In this document: one piece after another, positions 44,304 to 54,400 of the stretch
Position numbering within the stretch: position 1 is the stretch's first letter
Layout of the letters: each line of letters begins with the position of its first letter
Source: Antedon mediterranea
Taxonomy: Eukaryota > Echinodermata > Crinoidea > Comatulida > Antedonidae
DNA: 64,000 bases
Reading direction: 5' to 3'
Assembly: GCF_964355755.1 (NCBI RefSeq)
Contig: NC_092679.1
Location: forward strand, 10,032,932-10,096,931
Notes under the pieces: generated by a model
Seen by the model: only the letters and a program-made list of their open reading frames with translations
Told to the model about the DNA's origin: nothing
Database searches by the model: none
Translations under genes and position numbers: made by a program

Positions 44304-45203
44304 GAGGAGGCCTAACAGAGATTGTAATTCTTTTAAGGTGACTTTTTGCCTAGACATAAAATAGGATAGTTTTTCCCGAATTTTTAATACTTTTTCTATA
44401 GGAAGTCTACATTCCATAGACAGAGTATCCACTTCTATCCCATATATGGTCAAGCATGTTCTTGGCGTAACAGTTTTACTGTACTTGATCGGGACCCCTA
44501 CTTGTGAACAAAGAAACATAAAATTAGTCAGGGAATTTAAACAGGTATTGGAATCGGCTTCCCCTATGAACCAAAAATCATCTAATAAATGTGATATGCC
44601 CTGGGTTTGGAACTTGTTTTGCATAATCCACGTTAATGAGTCGCTGAACAAACCAAAGCGATTGCAAGAACTTGATGCCCCCATGGGTAGGCACTTATCA
44701 TAGTAAAAACTACCTTCCCATGAAAAACCTAAAAGCCAATAATCTGTGGGTGTGATCGGGATAATCCGAAAGGCCTCTTCGATATCCGTTTTTGCCATGA
44801 GACTGCCCACCCCAAACTTTAATACTTGTTTGACAATTGTGTCAATGTTGTCGTATTGAACAATTTTTTCCCCGGTAGGAATCGTGTCATTGACGGAATT
44901 ACCTTTCGGATAAGATAAATCGTGTATGATTCTAAATTTACCTGGTTCCGATTTTGGAATTACACCTAACGGAGAAATTCTGAAGTTTTTAAAGGGTGGT
45001 GATGAGAACGGTCCTGCAATTCTGCCTAAGAGTACTCCCTTTTTAATAAAGTCAGTTACCGCTCCCGAGTATGTGAAACAACTTCTATGGTTTTTAGCTG
45101 TCATAGGATTGGGTGGAGTTATCGAGCCTAATGTAAAACCATGTTTAAAGCCGGCCAAAATGGATGTGTACATACCTTGTGGAGAACCTGTTAAGTAAGA
45201 CAT
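43770..45203 (-). CDS. Chimeric open frame: DIRS-type RT joined to LINE RT
   Basis: 477 residues. Residues 1-300 are a DIRS/Ngaro-type RT: GPFSSPPFKNFRISPLGVIP (64-83), FRIIHDLSYP, the KTDIEEAFRIIPI palm block (138-150), LPMGASSSCN, and LLDDFW (206-211) as the catalytic motif; it ends in LKELQSLLGLLN. From residue 301 (44,303) the frame enters the LINE RT N-terminal half (NNYRPIS-type fingers, DLKKAFDTVN). The frame is open upstream of the ATG (PTPIRLNNL) and overlaps the gag end in another frame, as in a gag/pol frameshift arrangement. Probably not a functional fusion; the open junction may be chance. Confidence 0.8.
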   Translation of the reverse strand: MSYLTGSPQGMYTSILAGFKHGFTLGSITPPNPMTAKNHRSCFTYSGAVTDFIKKGVLLGRIAGPFSSPPFKNFRISPLGVIPKSEPGKFRIIHDLSYPKGNSVNDTIPTGEKIVQYDNIDTIVKQVLKFGVGSLMAKTDIEEAFRIIPITPTDYWLLGFSWEGSFYYDKCLPMGASSSCNRFGLFSDSLTWIMQNKFQTQGISHLLDDFWFIGEADSNTCLNSLTNFMFLCSQVGVPIKYSKTVTPRTCLTIYGIEVDTLSMECRLPIEKVLKIREKLSYFMSRQKVTLKELQSLLGLLNTQIKVKIFTLVDEEYVYKQILSLSDKKATGTDEIPAKLIKLAINSIVQPITFLINLSLRTCDFPSKWKNARICPIFKNGDRSEPSNYRPISVLPILSKIIEHAVFDQLYPQINPKLYNQQSGFRPNYSTSSALINITEDWIDSIENGKYIGLIMLDLKKAFDTVNHQILIKKTTEF

Positions 45204-45216
45204 TAGGTTGTTTAGT

Positions 45217-46125
45217 CTAATTGGGGTTGGTAGCGAGAAAGGATGGTGGTTGCCTAATTTTGTTAGGTTTTTGGCAACGAATTTTTGGGTGGTTTCCCCT
45301 GCAAATGTCGCAAGTATGTTTGAGGGTACAGGGTTTCTTTCTACAATCCTTTCCGTCGTTCCAGTTCCAACAGACTCCCCGGTTTCGCGTGTTTCGAAAG
45401 GAACTCTGAAATTTACTTTGAAAACGTTTGGTTTGGGACGTGTCAGTACGTAAATAATTATAGCATTTTACGAGGAGTTCTGTATTCAAGAGCCCCCATT
45501 CTAGTGGACGAGATTGTCTCGCTTTTCGAAAGTTCAAGTCGTATCTTCGCCATGCCCCTACCGGACCCGACGTATAAATATCTAGAATGTTAGCTATATA
45601 CTTAAGCATAGGTTGGCATGCTTCTTTCTCTTTCAATATATATATGGATACATAAATATGCATCGCTTTCACCCAATCTAAAAATTCAAGCGGTTGTTGT
45701 TGTTGGGGTGGTTCATGGTGAAGCTGTATGTTGCCATTGCCTACCGACATGCCCGTTACTGTAGCTTGTTCTTTATAACTAGGAAGTAGTGAACGCAGTT
45801 CAATAAATGTATCATTCCATATTTTATTTTTGATGGCTGCGCTGATACCTGCCCCAAGGGGGATGGCCTCTGATATATGGATATCGGGTTGAGCCAAAAG
45901 CTCCTCACCTGGAATTTGGTGGATAAATTCAGGTACTGGTGTCGTCGACACGATGTCCGTGGATACTGCGTGGCTGTCCTGAGGTTCTTTTTGACTCTCC
46001 ACTTGTTGTAAGGCGTGCAGTTCTTTTGCCAGTTTGGCATAGTCAAGCGACGTCGCTACCTGCGGTACCTTCTTTTTCTGTGCGTTTTTTCCCGTTTTTG
46101 AATTTTTTGACGTTGTTTTTGGCAT
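45217..46125 (-). CDS. DIRS/Ngaro-like gag with Cys-rich C-terminus
   Basis: 302 residues from ATG 46,125. A basic Lys/Ser-rich start (1-22), a middle region with WVKAMHIYV and YDLNFRKARQSRPLEWGLL (about 151-214), and a Cys/His-rich tail at 252-284 (C252, C261, C266, C272, C275, H279, C284) that could bind zinc and nucleic acid. The position directly before a DIRS-type RT in an overlapping frame and this layout match gag-like ORF1 proteins of DIRS/Ngaro elements. The frame is intact. Identification is by context and layout. Confidence 0.75.
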   Translation of the reverse strand: MPKTTSKNSKTGKNAQKKKVPQVATSLDYAKLAKELHALQQVESQKEPQDSHAVSTDIVSTTPVPEFIHQIPGEELLAQPDIHISEAIPLGAGISAAIKNKIWNDTFIELRSLLPSYKEQATVTGMSVGNGNIQLHHEPPQQQQPLEFLDWVKAMHIYVSIYILKEKEACQPMLKYIANILDIYTSGPVGAWRRYDLNFRKARQSRPLEWGLLNTELLVKCYNYLRTDTSQTKRFQSKFQSSFRNTRNRGVCWNWNDGKDCRKKPCTLKHTCDICRGNHPKIRCQKPNKIRQPPSFLATNPN

Positions 46126-46946
46126 ATTGTTTCTGGACGCCTACTGGACTCCTGTAGCCCCAGCATAAAAGAAAAAGTGTTTAAAATGATAGGTTAATGT
46201 GAGGAATTTTCCTGAGCACATAAGATACCTATTACTGGTACCTTACAAAGGCTTGCTTACTTTAAATAGAATCGCCAAGCATTGCATGTGCAATGAAATT
46301 AGAAATACGAGGAGACCAAATATAGCTCAGAAATATAGGTCAGATATAGTGTTGGTGTAAACCACCCAACATAAGTAAAAGTCGTGCAATTCTTTAAAAA
46401 CGAATGCACTGTTATGAGTCATTGAGCTAGCAAAATTGTCCCTCGGGCGTAAAGCAAAGTAGCAGCAAAAGTTTCAAATAGTAAGGTATCTTTCCGGTAT
46501 ATGTCCCTGGACCAAAACATAGCCGGAAATAAAAATGTTTCTACTTAGGCCCCTATCTATATGAGAGCAAAACGAATCGTAGAAAATAAAATGCTCGAAA
46601 TGAGAGCAAAAATAACCTCAAAGGCAGGGTGAAAAACTCTGCCAATAGTAGCTCGATGTAAAAATGGTTGGCCTATATAAAAGAACAGTAATGTTGCCTA
46701 AGGCCGCCGTCATGAGCAAAAAGAAATAAAAGTGAGGTTAAAATGATCCAGGTATTAAAAGTATCACATTTACGTATTGTAACTTGTCCAAAAATTGGCA
46801 CATAAAACGTAAAAAATAGAGTTTTACTTTGACAGTAAAAGAAAAATGTAAGTTGGAGACATGTGTGTTGCACACCATCCCGTCGACTTAGTATAAACGA
46901 TGATACAAGACCGTCGTCTATAAAGCCTAATCTTAAATAATTTATG
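46126..46946. other. Spacer within the DIRS-like fragment, no gene seen
   Basis: 821 bp between the gag ATG and the end of the SGNH frame. Several stops in all frames and no recognised domain. The start of the pol/gag transcript would fall here. Confidence 0.5.
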
Positions 46947-47543
46947 TTATACTGGCCTTAAAAGTTTTGTTCCATATATTAGGGCGTTCCGCACACTTCT
47001 AATGAACCGCTTCATTCCTGATAATTTGTGGACATGATCAGCAGTGCTTAAATGCACACCATCTCTTCCCACGTGAGTAAAGTCCGCCTTAAAACCGCGA
47101 TGCCTCCAAAAAATCACTTTAGGATGGTCAGCGAAAAGCGATTCTAAAATATTATTCACTTTCTTTATCGTAGTGTTGAACGTGGGTACGGAATTTTTCG
47201 GTAACCTACGGATGAGCTCTCCTATTATCACTAATTTGACATCTGCCCCCAGCAATAAAAAGTCAATGAATGCCTGATAGTGTCGTATGAAGGTTGAAAT
47301 ATTACATGTTCCTATGTCATTTTCTCCTATCTGAATGTATACTATGTCGAACGATGTACGGCCCTTGAATAAAGAGGGTAGGTTCCGTACTCTGGCACCG
47401 CCTTTGGATTTAAAGTCCAGTAAATATGAATTATTTAGGCGCAAATGTTTGTCATCAGGAGAATTACTCACGTGTTCAGCCAAACGCCGAATAAAAGAGT
47501 GTCCGAGTATGCATACTTTGTGACGAACAGGTATCCGTTCCAT
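46947..47543 (-). CDS. SGNH/GDSL hydrolase-like ORF of the DIRS/Ngaro-like fragment
   Basis: 198 residues from ATG 47,543; the frame is open six codons further up to a TTG. The fold's blocks are visible: the nucleophile block ILGHSF (Ser at 16, with His where GDSL enzymes have Asp), the YIQIGENDIG block (73-76 GEND) and the Asp-x-x-His block DGVHLS (161-166). So Ser, Asn, Asp and His are all present, and it may still be an esterase-like enzyme. Such ORFs are known in Ngaro-type elements; their role is unknown. A different SGNH domain occurs in the host LINE's ORF1, so these are two separate acquisitions side by side. Confidence 0.78.
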   Translation of the reverse strand: MERIPVRHKVCILGHSFIRRLAEHVSNSPDDKHLRLNNSYLLDFKSKGGARVRNLPSLFKGRTSFDIVYIQIGENDIGTCNISTFIRHYQAFIDFLLLGADVKLVIIGELIRRLPKNSVPTFNTTIKKVNNILESLFADHPKVIFWRHRGFKADFTHVGRDGVHLSTADHVHKLSGMKRFIRSVRNALIYGTKLLRPV

Positions 47544-47954
47544 GATACTTAAAAATCGCAATTAAACGTAATACATACCCGATAAATACCCTATAAGAGG
47601 TAAAACAGCTAGTTCACGATACAATACCACTCCGTTAAAAGAAGTTAAAATTACAAAATTAATTAAATTATTTTATACAGCAAACTTAATAAATGCGATG
47701 TTTGTCCGGAGACGGTTATGAAGCGAATGTCGTGCTTCAGAATTAAACCACACGCCTAGAATTTAATGACTTTACCAGTCATACTTTGAATACCATTCTA
47801 CCCTGAGGATATCATAAATCGGTAGCTTCATGGTCATCCCATCCAAACAGTTTACATAAAGTCATGGGAAACTGACCGATAAACTATACTAATAGAGGGA
47901 AACCCATTGACACAAACGATTCTTCCTTTGGTATTTTTACTCGGAAGAAATTAT
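47544..47954. other. 5' flank of the DIRS-like fragment
   Basis: About 410 bp upstream of the SGNH ORF, AT-rich, with no coding signal. It ends in the 45-bp direct repeat of LINE sequence. No terminal repeat was found. Confidence 0.45.
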
Positions 47955-47999
47955 TTCCTCGTCAAAAAGTGTGAAAATTTTCACCTTGATTTGGGTATT

Positions 48000-49470
48000 C
48001 ATAATTTACATGGTTATTTTCAAATTGAGGAATTTGTTTAGCTAGGTTAGGTCCTATGTTTGCAAAAAACTCATTTAAAGTATTAGCTATCTTGTAAAAA
48101 TCTGTTTCAAGGCCATTTATTGTATTTATACTACTTATAACACTTTTTTTATTCTTAGATGGTACAATATATATCTTATGTTTTTCCAGATTATTTTGGA
48201 ATCTTTTGTATTTAATTGTTCAGAGAAATAATCTTTTTTTGATCTCCTGATATCGTAATTTACTTTGTTTTTTAATTCACGGTATTCGTTCCATAATTGA
48301 GGACAATTTTTCTTTACTCGCTCTTTTTTTCATTGAGTCACGTTTTCGCATTTGTAATATTACATTTTTTGTGAGCCATAGGCTATCTTTATTTCGAGCC
48401 CGTTTTTTCTTTAAAGGTACATGTTTATTAACAATTTGTAAAAACTTGTCTTCAAAAAACTGCAGAGCGTCATTCACATTTGTATATAAAGTTATTTCAT
48501 GCCAATTTACATTTAACATATCAATTTGTAGTTTTTCCTCATCAAGGTTATTATAGTTCCTTTTTGTTTTATATTTATGGTTATGTTTTGGTTTTTCTTC
48601 TTTACCAATGACAGCGTAAATAGCTGAATGATCACTAATTCCTGTGTTAAGTACACCCGAGGAAGAAATTCTGTTTGGAAAGGATGTATAAAAATGATCA
48701 ATCAGAGTTTTACTTTGGTTTGTTATCCTTGTCGGTTCAGTTATAATTTGTGTTAGAAAATGGTTATTAGTTATATCCATTAATTTTTGTGTATAGCAAG
48801 TAGGGTTTTGTGAAAGTGTGTCACAATTGACATCTCCTATTATTATTATTATTTCTTTGTTTAGACATTCGTTTTCTTCTAAAATTTGTTCAAAAATATC
48901 TAAAAGTTGAATTTTTGAGTTTGGTGGGCGGTACCATGCTATTAAAATGATTGGTTTAGTTTTTGGTTTACAAAGTTCGATTACTACTATCTCAAGCTCC
49001 ATTTTCATGAAATCATTTCTTAGTTTACAAGTAAAACATCCTCCTCTATTTACATAAACTGCAACCCCTCCCCCTTCCCTATTTCTGTCATTTCTATAAA
49101 TATCATAGCCATCAATGTGTATTGATTCATCTTTAATTACATTATCTAAACGTGTTTCATTGAGTGCTATGATATCAATAGAATTGTTGTTGATTAGATA
49201 CTTAAATTCATCAAATTTGCTTGGTAGAGAAACTATATTAAATCCTAGGATACTTAGACCATTATTTAAAAATACTTCACAATTTTCAGTTAAATTATTA
49301 TGTTCATTTAGCGAACAGTTATGTTGATAGTTAATTGTTTCATTTTTATTTGAATTGATCGTATACGTTAAATTTGAGGAAACTCCAGGTGGTATAATAT
49401 CATTTATATAAGTTTGTTGAGTGTTCACCTCGTCATGGGGATTTTGTTCTAATTCATTGTCATTATTCAT
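48000..49470 (-). pseudogene. LINE APE endonuclease and linker, frameshifted
   Basis: Open from ATG 49,470 to a false stop at 48,277. The endonuclease motifs are ALNETRLD (Glu), EGGGVAVYVNR, AWYRPPNSK, GDVN and SDHSAIYAV, so the catalytic residues remain; the usual N-terminal LN-x-x-SL block reads GFNIVSLPSK. In the A/T run at about 48,322-48,328 the frame shifts: the true linker (PQLWNEYRELKNKVNYDIRR) continues in another frame, shifts again near 48,180, and reads NEFFANIGPNLAKQ until the DIRS-like insert. Non-functional. Confidence 0.87.
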
Positions 49471-49503
49471 AGAATTTACGGCTAAACCCTCATTGCCTAT
49501 TTC

Positions 49504-50900
49504 CTAGTAATCATAAAATGCTTGGCAAAACTTAGCCTTATGTCCTACAGAGTTACATTTCCAGCATGTAATCGGTGCTCTATGACGACATATCCTCTGC
49601 ACATGTCCACTCTCACCACAGTTGAAGCAGGGTTTCAGAGCTTCCTGGTTGAAGGATGAAACAGATGAGTATCGTTGTTTGCCTTCTGGGTTTCGTTGTC
49701 TCGCTGGTGTACGTATTACTTGCACTGCTCTATTAATACTTCTTAGTAGGACTGATGTACCTTTCTGGTTGAGGTGTAGGCCATGTCTTGTAAAGTAATT
49801 TGAATGTACACCGTGTGCATCTGTGAAATAGTTGGTATGGTCAATGTACATATGGCCAAAACCGTTTGGAGCATATCATTTGCTTCAGCAATTTGTCTGT
49901 TAAAATTTGTATTGTCAAGACGAGGACAGATTCCCGAGACGAGCACCTTTCCAGATATCCTTTGTTGCAAATATGTTGTTATTTGAAGAAAGTCTTTGTG
50001 AAGTTTGCTAATGTTAAAATCTTCTCGACTACAATCATTTGTTCCAGCATGAATTATTATGTTAGTAACATTTTCCAGATTCATATGTGTTACAGCATTG
50101 TAAAGTTGACTAACAGTAAAGCCTCGCTTTATCCTGACTGATGTATCACTTAGACCTCTTGTTTTAAGTAGTTTCAACATAGAATCTCCGATTATCAAAT
50201 TTGTTGTCTTCACAGTGTGAGATGCATTATCATTGTTTTGGACGTTGTATGTTGAGTTTTGGATGGCTTGATCAGATTCAGGAATTAACGGCTCAGGTAA
50301 AGTGGGGAGCTCATCTGCCAGTCGAACAAAATGGTTACTAGTTTGGATCTCGTGATCATTACCATTCAGACTTATTTCCTGGCAACAGTTATGAATAGGC
50401 TGATAAAATGTGTTGTGTTTTACATCAAGCTCTGATCGTAGGCTAGTAATTTGTGCCTCAAGGTGTTCATTTCTCTCACTTAGTTCCTTAAAAGATGTCG
50501 AAAGTTGGGCAAAGTTAGCGTGAACAGTTTTCAGATCGTGTATTTGTTTCCGTAGATCATTTATTGTGTCATCCTTACTTTTTACTTTGTTTTTTAAGGA
50601 GGGTGTCAGATCCCAGTGCTCGGGTGTTTGGGTTACTATATTGGTTGTTCTTGTTGCAATTGATTGTGTAGAAACTTCACGAATCTCAACTGAAGAAGTA
50701 ATCGTAGCAGCATCAAATATTCTGGGATTATTAGTAAATCGCTTAATTGGTGTGGAAGCCGAGGGTGTTGTTAAATAAGAAGGCATACTTAAGATAGATA
50801 GCTCTAAATCCCTGAATTCCTTCAAAATTGATTCTTCATCGTCATTGTCAAATGTCCGATTAGCTGGACACACCAGGCTATTAGATATGAGATTTTCCAT
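49504..50900 (-). pseudogene. LINE ORF1: coiled coil, SGNH esterase, two CCHC knuckles; one frameshift
   Basis: From ATG 50,900 a first frame runs to 49,743 and a second (to 49,504) takes over at about 49,850. First frame: a Ser/Thr-rich N-terminus, coiled coil (about 108-165 counted from the TTG at 50,912), then SGNH blocks LIIGDSML (GDS at 242-244) and IHAGTNDCS (GTND at 290-293). Second frame: the last block HGLHLN (Gly-Leu-His; Asp expected two before His is replaced by His-Gly), then CCHC knuckles CFNCGESGHVQRIC and CWKCNSVGHKAKFC. Esterase-type ORF1 proteins are known in CR1/L2-like LINEs. One frameshift breaks it. Confidence 0.85.
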
Positions 50901-51284
50901 TGTAAGAGTCAAGTTTAAAACGGACAGTGGGCTTGTTTGTGCCTATGAGTCAGTTCAATATAAACAGGATGCGAATTTAAACAAAGGCTTAGTTTGTCCA
51001 GCCCAGAACTTCTTATATAACACTTTTCAAGTAGGTTACAATACTGGCTTTATTCCTTTGTTCTTCAGAATTAGGTATGCTTGATTTTCAACTTTGCAGC
51101 CTAGGTTTTAGTTATAAAATTTGCAAAAACCATACCTCAAATCATGAAACTCCAGTGAAAATAAAAAAACTGCAAACAATCACCTACTCTTTTATATAGT
51201 TTGTAGTGAGAAAAAATCCTTTTTTATGGTAATAAAGATGAACTTTTAGAGAGAGCTTTCCAGTATTCCTGCAGCCTACAGGAC
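50901..51284 (-). promoter_or_regulatory. 5' untranslated region of the second LINE
   Basis: About 380 bp from the ORF1 start to the satellite junction, bounded by the 11-bp duplication. No gene; a LINE promoter is expected here, but no decisive motif is visible. Confidence 0.45.
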
Positions 51285-51295
51285 GTTGTTAACAT

Positions 51296-51413
51296 CAAAG
51301 TGTATATAATAGCTTCAAATTGCATTTGGAGACTTTTTAGACCATTTTGTGATTTTCGAAAAAACTTGTTACCATAAAAACACCAAAGTGCTTGGAATAG
51401 CTTCAAATCGCAT
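51296..51413 (+). repeat. 88-bp satellite 2, last plus-oriented units
   Basis: About 1.3 monomers in the same orientation as the 16.7-42.6 kb blocks. They end abruptly at CAAATCGCAT (51,413), where the opposite strand's monomer begins with GTCGAAATGCTC. Confidence 0.92.
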
Positions 51414-54400
51414 GTCGAAATGCTCAAAATGGTCAAAAACGTTTTTAAATACGATATTAAGCTATTTTGTGCTCTTTGATGTTTTTGTGTGAAAAGTTTT
51501 ATCGAAATGCTCAAAATGGTCTAAAACGGTTTCTAATGAGATTTTAAGCACTTTGATGTTTTTATGTTAACAAGTTTTTTCGAAAATCACAAAAATGGTC
51601 TAAAACGTCTCCAAATGCGATTTGAAGCTATTCTGTACACTTTGATGTTTTTATGTTAACAACTTTTTTAGAAAATCACAAAATGGTCTAAAACGTCTCC
51701 AAATGCGATTTGAAGCTATTCTAAGCACTTTGGTGTTTAAATGTTAACAATTTTTTCGAAAATCACAAAATGGTCTAAAACGTCTACAAATCCGATTTTA
51801 AGCTATTCTAAGCACTTTGGTGTTTGTATGTTAACAAGTTTTTTCGAAAATCACAAAATGGTCTGAAACGTCTCCAAATGCGATTTGAAGCTATTCTAAG
51901 CACTTTGGTGTTTTTATGTTAACAAGTTTTTTCGAAAATCACAAAATGGTCTAAAATGTCTCCAAATGCGATTTGAAGCTATTTTAAGAACTTTGGTGCT
52001 TTTGTGTAACCAAGTTTTTTTCGGAAATCACAAAAGGGTCTAAAAGGTCTCAAAATGCGATTAGAAGATATTCTAAGCACTTTGGTGTTTTTATGTTAAC
52101 AAGTTTTTTCGAAAATCACAAAATGGTCTAAAACGTCTCCAAATGCGATTTGAAGCTATTCTAAGCACTTTGGTGTTTTTATGTTAACAAGTTTTTTCGA
52201 AAATCACAAAAGGGTCTAAAATGTCTCAAAATGCGATTTGAAGCTATTCTAAGCACTTTGGTGTTTTTATGTTAACAAGTTTTTTCAAAAATCACAAAAT
52301 GGTCTAAAATGTCTCAAAATGCGATTTGAAGCTATTCTGTACACTTTGATGTTTTGTGTGAAAAATTTTTGTCGAAATTCTCAAAATGGTCAAAAACGTT
52401 TTTAAATACTATATTAAGCTATTTTGTGCTCTTTAATGTTTTTGTGTGAAAAGTTTTTTTGAAAATCACAAAATGGAATAAAACGGTTTCTAATGTGATT
52501 TTAAGCACTTTGATGTTTTTGTGGAACCAAGTTTTTTCGAAAATCACAAAATGGTCTAAAACGTCTCCAAATGCGATTTGAAGCTATTCTAAGCACTTTT
52601 CTGTTTTTATGGTAACAAGTTTTGTCGAAAATCACAAAATGGTCTAAAACGTCTCCAAATGCGATTTGAAGCTATTCTGTACACTTTGATGTTTTTATGT
52701 TAACAACTTTTTTCGAAAATCACAGAATGGTCTAAAACGTCTTCAAATGAGATTTGAAGCTATTTTGTACACTTTGATGTTTTTGTGTGAAAAGTTTTAT
52801 CGAAATGCTCAAAATGGTCTAAAACGGTTTCTAATGTGATTTTAAGCACTTTGATGTTTTTGTGGAACCAAGTTTTTTCGAAAATCAAAAAATGGTCTAA
52901 AACGTCTCCAAATGCGATTTGAAGATATTCTAAGCGCTTTTATGTTTTTATGTTAACAACTTTTTTAGAAAATCACAAAATGGTCTAAAACGTCTCCAAA
53001 TGCAATTTGAAGATATTCTAAGCACTTTGGTGTTTTTATGTTAACAAGTTTTTTCGAAAATCACAAAATGGTCTAAAACGTCCCCAAATGCGATTTGAAG
53101 CTATTCTGTACACTTTGATGTTTTTATGTTAACAATTTTTTTCGAAAATCACAAAATGGTCTAAAACGTCTCCAAATGCGATTTGAAGCTATTTTAAGCA
53201 CTTTGGTGTTTTTGTGTTAACAAGTTTTGAAAATCAAAAAATGGTCTAAAACGTCTCCAAATGCGATTTGAAGCTATTCTGTACACTTTGATGTTTTTAA
53301 TTATGATAACAAGTTTTTTCGAAAATCACAAAATGGTCTAAAACGTCTCCAAATGCGATTTGAAGCTATTCTAAGCACTTTTCTGTTTTTATGGTAACAA
53401 GTTTTGTCGAAAATCACAAAATGGTCTAAAACGTCTCCAACTGCGATTTGAAGCTATTCTGTACACTTTGATGTTTTTATGTTAACAACTTTTTTCGAAA
53501 ATCACAGAATGGTCTAAAATGTCTGCAAATGCGATTTGAAGTTATCCTAAGCACTTTGGTGTTTTTATGGTAACAAGTTTTTTCGAAAATCACAAAATGG
53601 TCTAAAACGTCTCCAAATGCGATTTGAAGCTATTCTGTACACTTTGATGTTTTGTGTGAAAAAATGTTGTCGAAATGCTCAAAATGGTCTAAAACGTTTT
53701 TAAATACGATATTAAGCTATTTCGTGCTCTTTGATGTTTTTTTGTGAAAAGTTTTATCGAAATGCTAAAATTGGTCTAAAACGGTTTCTAATGTGATTTT
53801 AAGCACTTTGATGTTTTTGTGGAACCAAGTTATTTCGAAAATCACAAAATGGTCTAAAACGTCTCCAAATGCGATTTGAAGCTATTCTAAGCACTTTGGT
53901 GTTTTTATGTTAACAAGTTTTTTTCGAAAATCACAAAATGGTCTAAAACGTCTCCAAATGCGATTTGAAGCTATTCTGTACACTTTGATGTTTTTATGAT
54001 AACAAGTTTTTTCGAAAATCACAAAATGGTCTAAAACGTCTCCAAATGCGATTTGAAGCTATTCTAAGCACTTTTCTGTTTTTATGGTAACAAGTTTTGT
54101 CGAAAATCACAAAATGGTCTAAAACGTCTCCAACTGCGATTTGAAGCTATTCTGTACACTTTGATGTTTTTATGTTAACAACTTTTTTCGAAAATCACAG
54201 AATGGTCTAAAACGTCTCCAAATGAGATTTGAAGCTATTCTGTACACTTTGATGTTTTTGTGTGAAAAGTTTTATCGAAATGCTCAAAATGGTCTAAAAC
54301 GGTTTCTAATGTGATTTCAAGCACTTTGATGTTTTTGTGGAACCAAGTTTTTTCGAAAATCAAAAAATGGTCTAAAACGTCTCCAAATGCGATTTGAAGA

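Larger units (their letters stand above)
44304..47954 (-). mobile_element. DIRS/Ngaro-like retroelement fragment nested in the LINE
   Basis: 3.65 kb with, on the minus strand, an SGNH hydrolase frame, a gag-like frame and a DIRS-type RT that is cut off where RNase H should begin. No tyrosine recombinase or terminal repeats are seen, so it is incomplete. It is flanked by a 45-bp direct repeat of LINE sequence (44,259-44,303 and 47,955-47,999) with one or two mismatches, long for a target duplication. Family by RT style; Ngaro is favoured because Ngaro elements are known to carry a SGNH-like ORF. Confidence 0.75.
42573..51284 (-). mobile_element. Decayed LINE with SGNH-type ORF1, split by a nested insert
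   Basis: Minus-strand LINE, about 5 kb without its insert. The 3' end is an AAT/TAA microsatellite at 42,573-42,590, and the 5' end is at about 51,284. GTTGTTAACAT flanks both sides (42,562-42,572 and 51,285-51,295), an apparent 11-bp target duplication, although this word also occurs in satellite monomers. Order 5' to 3': ORF1 (coiled coil, SGNH, CCHC), endonuclease, [DIRS-like insert], RT. Several frameshifts show that it is dead. Confidence 0.88.

Noticed and set aside
47530-48310. SIMERIP peptide at both the LINE endonuclease frame end and the SGNH frame start
   Set aside because: In the LINE it is an out-of-frame reading after a frameshift in an A/T run; the nucleotide match is short, so chance.
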